From an uncultured Candidatus Melainabacteria bacterium (GTDB lineage Bacteria > Cyanobacteriota > Vampirovibrionia > Gastranaerophilales > Gastranaerophilaceae): a stretch of 64,000 nt of DNA. The translations under genes and the position numbers were made by a program. Of the stretch, positions 25,550-32,748 are shown in pieces; the stretch's first letter is position 1, and each line of letters begins with the position of its first letter. The stretch is from contig CATLDC010000003.1 in NCBI GenBank assembly GCA_949902595.1, positions 62,001 to 126,000 on the forward strand, given 5' to 3'. The notes beneath the pieces are model-generated. The model made no database searches and was not told the DNA's origin. It was given only the letters and a program-made list of their open reading frames with translations.

Positions 25550-26800
25550 CTATGCTCCGCAGCAGTTCTTGAACTTCTTGCCGCTTCCGCAAGGACACGG
25601 GTCGTTCCTGCCGACTTTTTCAGTAATCACAGGCGCTTCCGGCTTAGGCTCGGAAATGTAGTCAAAAATCTGTGAAAACGCGTTTGAGCAGAAAAGAATC
25701 GTTGCTGAAGAGTATATCTTGTTTTTCAAATACTCTGACTTGTAAGTCTTAATCAACTCTTCAAAACTCAATTCAGTTCCCATAATCTCGTTTACAACTT
25801 CCATAAAGTTTGGATACATTGTTGAAACGCGCTCGAGAATAGTGTTTGGAATCGAATCGTTTGTGAGGAAGTATTCAACACAAGCTTTTGCGTTTTCTAC
25901 ACTGTCCTTGTTCTCGAAAATCTTGCAGAATGTTTCAAAGAACGGAATCGCGTAAAGCCCGTTTTTCTCGTCAAAAATTACCGCAACATCGTAAGTCTCG
26001 TTGTGGGAAGAAAACCCGCCCATTGAGTTTTCCAAGAAGTTTGAATAGTTGTTGTCTAATTCTTTTACGTGGAAGAATTTGTAGGATTCAACATCACATC
26101 CCTTGTCAGAAAGGTCAACTTCTTCACCCTCGTTGAATGCGCCAATAATATCGTCAGCGTGCTTGTTTGTGGTAAGGATAATGTCCTTGTCAAACGCTTT
26201 TGTGAACTTTGCATACATTTCTGCAATCGTTGACTTGATTTCCTCTTCCTTTTCAGGGTTGTCGTGATAAAGCATTCTCGGTGTGTTCACAAGCTTCATT
26301 ACAGCATATCTCATCGCCTCTTCTTTTTGTGAGTGCGAAAGTATGTTGGAAATCTCGATTACGTAGTATTCACCTGCAAGCTCAAAGATTCTCGCAACAA
26401 TGTATTGACCGGCGTAAACTCCGCGGAAGTTTGTCATTTTGGTGAGTGAAAGAACCTTGTAAGTCTTTTCGTTAATCAGATTATAGAGCTCAAACCCGTT
26501 TTTTAGAATCTTTTTGATTTCAAAGATTGAAGCCTGCGTGTTCAAAAAGCTTTCAATAACATCCTTGTTTTTTGATTCAGACTTTTCTTTGAACATTTCT
26601 AAAATAGATTTGCCGTCGATTCTGCGCTCAAAAATGTAAGGCAGGAATATTTTTTCAACCTGACTTAGCGGAATATTTCGTGCTCCGATTGTGGCTAAAT
26701 ACTCGTCAAAATCAGCTTTGATTGTTTCATCATTCTGTGTAAAATCAAAAATCTCTTTAACAACGTCGTTAATTTCGTTAATTTTTTCTATTACTGTCAT
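25550..26800 (-). CDS. Protein with C-terminal SEC-C zinc motif
   Basis: A 416-residue protein ending in [19 protein letters not shown], a complete SEC-C motif (CxCx8CC type), the zinc-binding tail first described in SecA, where it binds SecB or ribosomes. The preceding 390 residues are mostly helical with no family I can name. They include [16 protein letters not shown] near the start and a hydrophobic, possibly membrane-proximal stretch around [12 protein letters not shown]. There is no signal peptide. It is monocistronic, with an 87-base gap from tsaB upstream and its own terminator. The function is unknown; the motif suggests protein or ribosome contact. Confidence 0.75.
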   Translation of the reverse strand: MTVIEKINEINDVVKEIFDFTQNDETIKADFDEYLATIGARNIPLSQVEKIFLPYIFERRIDGKSILEMFKEKSESKNKDVIESFLNTQASIFEIKKILKNGFELYNLINEKTYKVLSLTKMTNFRGVYAGQYIVARIFELAGEYYVIEISNILSHSQKEEAMRYAVMKLVNTPRMLYHDNPEKEEEIKSTIAEMYAKFTKAFDKDIILTTNKHADDIIGAFNEGEEVDLSDKGCDVESYKFFHVKELDNNYSNFLENSMGGFSSHNETYDVAVIFDEKNGLYAIPFFETFCKIFENKDSVENAKACVEYFLTNDSIPNTILERVSTMYPNFMEVVNEIMGTELSFEELIKTYKSEYLKNKIYSSATILFCSNAFSQIFDYISEPKPEAPVITEKVGRNDPCPCGSGKKFKNCCGA

Positions 26801-26887
26801 AGCATTCTCCTCGTATCAATAAGGATATCGTAAGAAAAATAAATTAGCAATAATACAGACGGGCACTACACATAAAAAATTTTCGTG

Positions 26888-27502
26888 TTATCTTCCAAAA
26901 ACCGGAGGCGGCTGGATGTAGAGCGGTTTTAACTTCCTCCAGTCAACTTCGCTTTTTTCAAGCGCAAGCCTTGCAAGAATCTCGCCCAAAGGATAATCAG
27001 CCGCCTGATAAGAAACCGCTTTATCAGTAAACTGGCTGAACCTCTCAATCAGACTGTTGTCTGTGATAAGCGTCCTGCCTTTCACCATCTCGTCCACTTT
27101 TTCAAGCTCAACCGCACCGAGGATTTCACCGTCGTATACGTAAGCCTTGTTTTTTCTTGCATCGAGCGCTACTAAATCATTTCCGCCTAAGATTCTTGAT
27201 AAGATTTCAAGTGAAGAGACTCCCACAGCCTTGATGTCAAGCTGCTGCGCAAGCACACGCGCAACCGTTGTGCAGGCTCTGATTCCAGTAAAGCTTCCCG
27301 GGCCGATGTCTGTTGTAATGCAGTCAATGTCGCGTGGAGTGAGGTTCTGTGATTTCAGGATTTTTACAATTGTTGAAATCAAATACGCAGAATGGTAATT
27401 TTCTCCATCTGATAAAATTGTTTCGCTCTTTATAATCTTTTCATCTTCACTAAGAGTAATATATGTTTTGTCTAAACAAGTGTCAAACGCTAGTATCTTC
27501 AC
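26888..27502 (-). CDS. tsaB: tRNA threonylcarbamoyladenosine biosynthesis protein TsaB
   Basis: Inactive ASKHA-fold partner of TsaD in the complex that makes t6A37 on ANN-decoding tRNAs. The 204-residue protein starts MKILAFDTCLDKTYITL (phosphate-1-like loop), and has the family motif DIGPGSFTGIRACTTVARVL (about 68-87) and LEILSRILGG. The length is at the short end of the family. It overlaps tsaE by four bases (ATGA), so the two are coupled. tsaD is not in the window. Confidence 0.93.
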   Translation of the reverse strand: MKILAFDTCLDKTYITLSEDEKIIKSETILSDGENYHSAYLISTIVKILKSQNLTPRDIDCITTDIGPGSFTGIRACTTVARVLAQQLDIKAVGVSSLEILSRILGGNDLVALDARKNKAYVYDGEILGAVELEKVDEMVKGRTLITDNSLIERFSQFTDKAVSYQAADYPLGEILARLALEKSEVDWRKLKPLYIQPPPVFGR

Positions 27503-27969
27503 TGTTTCAGTCCTTCTATAATTCTAATATTTTTCTCTCCGACTGACTTAAATTCATAAATTCTGGAATCGTCGTCATCATAAGTTACGTTTATTTCAAT
27601 CCTCTCGAACGGCAGTTCGCCCTGCGAGAACTCTGCCCATTCAACAAAAGTTATTTTTCTTCCGCTTGAGTACTCACGAAGCTCGTCTGTGATTGTTTTG
27701 ATTCCGGCATGCTCAAGACGGTACAAATCAAAGTGGTAGACTGGAATTGAGGCGCTGTGGTATTCGTTCAGGATAACAAAACTCGGGCTTGTGACTTTTT
27801 CAACGATTCCGAGTGATTGGGCAACGAGCCTTACAAATGCGGTTTTCCCCGCCCCGATTTCACCAAAAAGGTTTACAAAGCACCCGTCTGATTCAACGAG
27901 CTTTGCAAACTTTTCTGCAAGAGATTTTGTATCATCCAGCGTCTTACATTTTTGTACAAATTTATTCAT
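27499..27969 (-). CDS. tsaE: tRNA threonylcarbamoyladenosine biosynthesis ATPase TsaE
   Basis: P-loop ATPase that drives the t6A cycle with TsaB and TsaD. The 156-residue protein has the Walker A motif LFGEIGAGKTAFVR (about 36), then TSPSFVILNEY (about 60) and VYHFDLYRLE (about 75), and FVEWAEF (about 109), the order expected for TsaE. It overlaps the diguanylate cyclase gene by eight bases upstream and tsaB by four downstream, so the translation-fidelity pair is expressed with a signalling enzyme. Confidence 0.95.
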   Translation of the reverse strand: MNKFVQKCKTLDDTKSLAEKFAKLVESDGCFVNLFGEIGAGKTAFVRLVAQSLGIVEKVTSPSFVILNEYHSASIPVYHFDLYRLEHAGIKTITDELREYSSGRKITFVEWAEFSQGELPFERIEINVTYDDDDSRIYEFKSVGEKNIRIIEGLKQ

Positions 27970-29353
27970 TGCTAATTATTACCCTGTTTCGTCCGGTCTC
28001 TTTTGCTTCGTAGAGAGCTTTGTCCGCTCTTGCAAAAAGTTCTTCGCCGCTTTCTTCCTGCTTGAACTCTGCAAGACCCATGCTTATTGTGACATTGATA
28101 GACTGATTGTCAATAGGTATCGGCGTAACCTCGACCGCTTTTCTGAGACGCTCGCCTACAATCTTAGCCTCTTCAATATGCGTAAACGGAAGAAGTATCG
28201 CAAACTCTTCCCCGCCGTATCTTGAAGGGATGTCAGACTCACGCAGCTGCTCTTTTATTATTGCTGCAACCTTTCTCAAAACAGCGTCCCCGCTTGCGTG
28301 ACCGTAGGTGTCGTTCACTTTTTTGAAAAAATCAATGTCAATCATCATTGCACACAAAGGATTGCTCTGACGCTTTGTTGTTGCAATTTCCTGCTTGAGC
28401 CGGACTTCAAACTGGCGCCTGTTGTTCAGATTTGTAAGCGCGTCTAAAGTAGCGTACTGGAGAACTTTTGAATACGCGTTTGCCCTGTCAATAGTAATCG
28501 CAGATTGGCGCGTAAGCTGTTCAAGATAGCTGATATCGCGCTTTGAAAGTGTGTCAAGTGTGCTTCTTGCAACAATGCAGCCCGTGATTTCGCCTTCTGA
28601 AGTCAGAGGAAAAGCGCCGATTTTGTCGTTGTTTGTCAAAAGATATTCTGTCTCCGGCGTAAGCTGTTTGAGCGCTTCGAAAATCCTTTCGTCCTTGCAG
28701 GCTTTTGGCCAGACAAGGTTAAACTCGCCATCCTGTTTCAAAAATACGTAAATCAAGTGGTCTGAGATAAACCTGTCGAGCATTTCACCAATTAGAGGCA
28801 CAATATAGTTCAATTCGTACTGGGTTTCAATAATCTTTGCAATGTTTTTCATCGAGTCATGAAATTCCACATTAATCTTGGACTGCTCGTTCAAAACAAT
28901 GTTCTGGAGTTTTAATGAAACCTGCGCTGCAAAGATTTTCATCAGGAACAGAAATTCCATGTTTATTGAGGTCTCGGCTTCAAATTCCAGTTCAATAAGC
29001 CCGAAAACTTTTTCGTCCTTGACAATCGGCATGAAAAGCGAGTTAATCTTCAATGTGATTTCGCTAATCACGGCAGGAAGCTTGTAGGCTTTAGAATTTA
29101 TCACAAAATCGTGCTCCTGAATTTCTTCATAAGCCTTGTAAATCACCTCTTCATTGTCATCAATCACGCTCCAATTCTGGATACAGTTGCGCAAAGTGTT
29201 TGAGGTTATATCGTACACATAGAGCTTAATGTCCTTAAGCGCGGTGTAGTTTTTAAGAGCTTCTTTCAAATCACCTGAAAGCTCTGCTGTGTCAACATCT
29301 TTGATAAGTATGTCAGAAATTTTTGCTAAAAAGTGAAGCTGTTTGTTTTCCAT
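27962..29353 (-). CDS. GAF-GGDEF diguanylate cyclase
   Basis: Makes the second messenger c-di-GMP from two GTP. The 463-residue cytosolic protein has a GAF-like region at about 15-160 and a second GAF-like region at about 165-295. A complete GGDEF domain follows from about 300: DALTNLNNRRQFEVRL, IDIDFFKKVNDTYGHASGDAVL and the active-site signature RYGGEEFAILLP at about 390. I see no RxxD inhibitory site five residues before GGEEF (IPSR is there instead), so feedback inhibition may be absent. Its ATG overlaps the stop of the TPR gene upstream (TAATG), and its end overlaps tsaE. Confidence 0.93.
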   Translation of the reverse strand: MENKQLHFLAKISDILIKDVDTAELSGDLKEALKNYTALKDIKLYVYDITSNTLRNCIQNWSVIDDNEEVIYKAYEEIQEHDFVINSKAYKLPAVISEITLKINSLFMPIVKDEKVFGLIELEFEAETSINMEFLFLMKIFAAQVSLKLQNIVLNEQSKINVEFHDSMKNIAKIIETQYELNYIVPLIGEMLDRFISDHLIYVFLKQDGEFNLVWPKACKDERIFEALKQLTPETEYLLTNNDKIGAFPLTSEGEITGCIVARSTLDTLSKRDISYLEQLTRQSAITIDRANAYSKVLQYATLDALTNLNNRRQFEVRLKQEIATTKRQSNPLCAMMIDIDFFKKVNDTYGHASGDAVLRKVAAIIKEQLRESDIPSRYGGEEFAILLPFTHIEEAKIVGERLRKAVEVTPIPIDNQSINVTISMGLAEFKQEESGEELFARADKALYEAKETGRNRVIISNE

Positions 29354-30417
29354 TAGTATTCTTCTTCCTCTTTAAAATACTCAAAACCAGCGCAGGTCTT
29401 GAAGTTTTTGAGCATTGCTTTGTCAAACTCTTCGTCAGCAACGACTTTCCCGTTAACATAAGTGTAGCTTATGCTTCCAACAGGCTCTTCTGAAAGTTTT
29501 TGCGTGTAATATTCGTCGCTTGTGATGAACTTTCTTGACACTTCGTTTAACAGGTTAAAAATATAAGCAGACTGCAAAGACGAAGAATCAGGAGTCTCCA
29601 ATATTAGAAGCGCAGCTTTTTCCAGCTCGCTTATAGAATCCTGATAACGGTTCAAAGAGCGCAACAGCACAGCTAAATTGTAGTGTGCCTCAAATCTCAT
29701 CGGCTCCAAATCAATTGCTTTGCAGTATTCAAGCCCCGCGTCTCTGTATTCGCCGCGCAGATGGTGCGCAACCGCCTTGTTATAATATACGTCATAATTC
29801 TTCTTAAGGATTTTCAGAGCTTTTGAGTAAGCTTCAATTGCATCTCCAAGGTACTGGTAAGCGAGGTATTTTTTTTCCATTGGCAGGTACATTGCTTTTC
29901 TGCGGTAAGCCACGCCTTTGTTGAAGTAAGCGAGCCCCCTGTTCCCCTTAACGCTTTTTACGTTGCTGTAAACAAAAGGAATCCAGAGTTTCAGAATCTT
30001 AAGCTGCGTAATCGTATCAAACTGTTCGATTGCTTCGTCAAAGAAGCCCAGGTCTTCTGAGTAGACAATTCCGAGGTTCATGCGTGCCATAACAAATTTC
30101 GGGTTGTGTTCGATTGCGTGTTCATAAGCGTCTACAGCTGAATAGTAGTCTTCGTAAACCGCATAAATATTACCGAGGTTAAACCACGCTTCATAGTGTT
30201 CAGGAAAGAGTCTAAGCCCTGACAGGTAGTAGTCGAGGGTTTTTGCCATGTTATCCTGTGAGTAAGCCTGATCGCCTTTATAGATATAATACATCCCTTT
30301 TGCTTTCATAGCCTGTTTTTCTATCCAGCCCCAATAGAAGAAAGCCAGAACAGCTATTACGCAAATCAGGATAATCAGTGTTACTTTTGAGAATAATTTT
30401 CTGAAAAATCGTTTCAT
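29353..30417 (-). CDS. Membrane-anchored TPR protein
   Basis: A 354-residue protein. An N-terminal hydrophobic helix (about 8-31, VTLIILICVIAVLAFFYWGW) follows a basic start MKRFFRKLF, so it is anchored in the inner membrane with the rest probably outside the cytosol. Then come about seven TPR units (MYYIYKGDQAYSQDNMAKTL, EAWFNLGNIYAVYEDYYSAV, VMARMNLGIVYSEDLGFFDEA, GNRGLAYFNKGVAYRRKA, VYYNKAVAHHLRGEYRDAG, EAHYNLAVLLRSLNRYQDS). I chose the ATG at 30417 over an upstream in-frame codon at 30459, because the positive-inside start and TM then look standard. First gene of the operon TPR - cyclase - tsaE - tsaB. Confidence 0.85.
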   Translation of the reverse strand: MKRFFRKLFSKVTLIILICVIAVLAFFYWGWIEKQAMKAKGMYYIYKGDQAYSQDNMAKTLDYYLSGLRLFPEHYEAWFNLGNIYAVYEDYYSAVDAYEHAIEHNPKFVMARMNLGIVYSEDLGFFDEAIEQFDTITQLKILKLWIPFVYSNVKSVKGNRGLAYFNKGVAYRRKAMYLPMEKKYLAYQYLGDAIEAYSKALKILKKNYDVYYNKAVAHHLRGEYRDAGLEYCKAIDLEPMRFEAHYNLAVLLRSLNRYQDSISELEKAALLILETPDSSSLQSAYIFNLLNEVSRKFITSDEYYTQKLSEEPVGSISYTYVNGKVVADEEFDKAMLKNFKTCAGFEYFKEEEEY

Positions 30418-30483
30418 ACGTATTAGAGTATAACACATATCCGCTATTTTACATAACACTGACTTTGTGCTAAATTGTTAAAT

Positions 30484-31290
30484 ATGAAATCAGTAAAAGA
30501 AATATCAGTTGAATCAAAAATATTAAAAAGACTCCAGAACAGTCCTAATTGCCTGAAGCTTGTGCATTACCTGTTTGAAGATGAAGAGCTTCAGGAAATG
30601 CAGGACTACGCTAACAATGTTTCAATCAAGCGTCTTGGCTACAACGACCACGGGCCGGTTCACATGAGGCAGGTTTGCGGAAACGCAATAAAAATGCTAA
30701 ACATTCTTCATGAATCAGGCATCCAGACTTCGCTTGAAAAAGAAGAAATCGGAACCTTTGAAGACAGCATGTGTGCAATAATCCTTGCAGGACTTATGCA
30801 CGATTTGGGTATGATGATAGGCAGACAAGGGCACGAAGAAATGTCTGTCGTGCTTGCAAAACCTCTTATCGAAAGAGCTTTAATGCACGTTTTTCCTGAT
30901 AATCTGCACAGAAGGGTTATAATCAGGTCGCTTGCTATTGAGGCGATAATTGGGCACATGTCTTCAAGAAAAATTCACTCAATCGAAGCCGGAGTTATTC
31001 TGATTGCTGACGGGTGCGACATGACAAAAGGCCGTGCAAGAATCCCTCTTGCGCTTAACACTACCCCGCGTGTCGGTGATATTCACAAGTATTCTGCAAA
31101 CGCAATCAACAGAATCAGCATTCACCATGGTGAAAACAAGCCAATCCGGATTGATATTGAAATGTCCGGCGATGTCGGGTTCTTCCAGATTGAAGAAGTT
31201 TTGCTTACCAAAATTGACGTTAGCCCTGCAAAGCAGTTTGTTGAACTTTACGCAGGTGTTGAAGGTCAGGAAATGAAATGTTATTTATAA
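30484..31290 (+). CDS. HD-domain phosphohydrolase
   Basis: Cytosolic protein of 268 residues with the metal-binding pattern of the HD superfamily: H in NDHGPVHMRQVCG (about 57), AGLMHDLGM (the HD pair, about 105), a further His in RQGHEEMSVVL, and the late Asp in VILIADGCDMTKGR (about 170). These proteins hydrolyse phosphate esters, often nucleotides or cyclic nucleotides, but this one lacks the HD-GYP signature. A C-terminal domain of about 80 residues (INRISIHHGENKPIRIDIEM) is present. It is divergent from the TPR operon, with about 65 bases between. The ribosome site is weak; I chose the ATG at 30484 three codons after a TTG. Confidence 0.85.
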   Translation: MKSVKEISVESKILKRLQNSPNCLKLVHYLFEDEELQEMQDYANNVSIKRLGYNDHGPVHMRQVCGNAIKMLNILHESGIQTSLEKEEIGTFEDSMCAIILAGLMHDLGMMIGRQGHEEMSVVLAKPLIERALMHVFPDNLHRRVIIRSLAIEAIIGHMSSRKIHSIEAGVILIADGCDMTKGRARIPLALNTTPRVGDIHKYSANAINRISIHHGENKPIRIDIEMSGDVGFFQIEEVLLTKIDVSPAKQFVELYAGVEGQEMKCYL

Positions 31291-31302
31291 TTATTTTGTC
31301 CA

Positions 31303-31311
31303 TGGTATAAT
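31303..31311 (+). promoter_or_regulatory. Extended -10 promoter of hom
   Basis: TGGTATAAT, an extended -10 element (TGnTATAAT), 24 bases before the hom start codon and just after the HD gene. An AAGGAGGT ribosome site follows. I see no good -35, as is usual for extended -10 promoters. Confidence 0.65.
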
Positions 31312-31334
31312 AAACTCTATTGAAGGAGGTCATT

Positions 31335-32591
31335 ATGGACAAATTGAAAATCGGTTTAATAGGGCTTGGAACTGTTGGAACAGGTGTTTTCAAGACCTTA
31401 GCTGGATTTGACAACGTAGAGATTGTTAAAATCGCTGTAAAAAACATCAACAAACCGCGCGCGGTTGAGGTTCCTTCAACCATGATGACCGATAATCCGT
31501 TTGACATTGTAAACGACCCTTCTATTGATGTTGTGGTTGAGCTAATTGGCGGGGTTGAGCCGGCATGGGATTATATCTCAACCGCAATAAAAAACGGAAA
31601 ACACATTGTTACAGCTAACAAGGAACTCCTTGCAAAAAAAGGCGAAGAGCTCTTTAACCTTGCAGAAGAACATAACAGAGTTGTGCTCTACGAAGCTGCA
31701 ATTGCAGGTGGGATTCCGATTATCATGCCAATAAAGACAATTTTAGCCGGAAACAAGATAAACAAGATTCAGGCAATCCTGAACGGCACAACTAACTACA
31801 TCCTTACAAAAATGGATGTTGACGGTGCTTCTTACGAGGATGTTTTGAAAGAAGCGCAGGCTCTAGGCTACGCAGAAACAGACCCTACAGGTGATGTTGA
31901 AGGTTTTGATGCCGCATACAAGATTACAACCCTTGCAACAATCGCTTTCAAAACCAGAATCAAGATTGAGAATGTTTACAGAGAAGGCATTACCAATATT
32001 AGAAAAGAAGACATGGCAAAAGCAAACGAGCTTGGCTATAAGATTAAGCTGATTGCAAGCGCAACGATTGATGAAAACAACAACGCTGACGTTAGAGTCC
32101 ATCCGATGCTTGTTTCAAAAGACAAAATGCTTGCACATATTGATTATGTAACCAACGCAGTAGAGATGAGCGGTCATCCGATTGGTGACATTGTTTTGTC
32201 AGGTCCTGGTGCCGGAGAGTTTCCGACAGCAAGTTCTGTAGTGGGTGATATTCTGGCTATAGCTGCAGAGTTTGGAAAAACTGATTACATGCTTCCAATG
32301 ATGAGATGTCACCATGATTCAAAAGCTATGCCAGTAAAGATTGAGGATACTTTTAACAAGTACTACATATCAATCACAGCTCCAAACGCACTTGGAATTA
32401 TTGCAAAAATCGGTACAATTTGCGCTGACAAGAACATCAGCCTTTCAAGCATTTTGCAAAAGGGTGTTTCAGAAGACAACACGGCTGATATTATTGTTAT
32501 CACTGAAAAGTGTCAGGAAAAACTTATCAAAGAAGTTGTTTCTGAACTCGAGGATTGTATTGTAACGAGCATAATCAGGGTAGCTGATTAA
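31335..32591 (+). CDS. hom: Homoserine dehydrogenase
   Basis: Reduces aspartate semialdehyde to homoserine with NAD(P)H, the branch point to threonine and methionine. The 418-residue protein has an N-terminal Rossmann fold (IGLIGLGTVGTGVFK at about 6), VTANKELLAKKGEELF (about 97), GGIPIIMPIKTILAGNKI (about 130), LNGTTNYIL (about 150), the catalytic-domain signature AQALGYAETDPTGDVEGFDA (about 175-194), and a C-terminal ACT domain (about 340-418, YYISITAPNALGIIAKIG) for feedback regulation, probably by threonine. The ATG at 31335 follows a perfect AAGGAGGT. Confidence 0.96.
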   Translation: MDKLKIGLIGLGTVGTGVFKTLAGFDNVEIVKIAVKNINKPRAVEVPSTMMTDNPFDIVNDPSIDVVVELIGGVEPAWDYISTAIKNGKHIVTANKELLAKKGEELFNLAEEHNRVVLYEAAIAGGIPIIMPIKTILAGNKINKIQAILNGTTNYILTKMDVDGASYEDVLKEAQALGYAETDPTGDVEGFDAAYKITTLATIAFKTRIKIENVYREGITNIRKEDMAKANELGYKIKLIASATIDENNNADVRVHPMLVSKDKMLAHIDYVTNAVEMSGHPIGDIVLSGPGAGEFPTASSVVGDILAIAAEFGKTDYMLPMMRCHHDSKAMPVKIEDTFNKYYISITAPNALGIIAKIGTICADKNISLSSILQKGVSEDNTADIIVITEKCQEKLIKEVVSELEDCIVTSIIRVAD

Positions 32592-32622
32592 TTTCAGTAC
32601 AAGTCTAAAGCTTTATCTTTGT

Positions 32623-32658
32623 CCTAAAAATGTTAAGTTTTGTAATATTTTTTAGGAT
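32623..32658 (+). terminator. AT-rich hairpin after hom
   Basis: TCCTAAAAA and TTTTTAGGA form an inverted repeat about 17 bases apart, beginning about 30 bases after the hom stop codon. The stem is weak in G+C, so its role in ending hom transcription is tentative. The rest of the 157-base gap holds an imperfect GTTTTAA...TTAAAAC repeat at about 32694-32722. Confidence 0.35.
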
Positions 32659-32748
32659 AAATTTCGTCACACTAGCAAAAATATTTTTTAGGTGTTTTAA
32701 ACTTGTTACACAGGTTAAAACATAATTATGTAAAAGGAGCATAAACTT

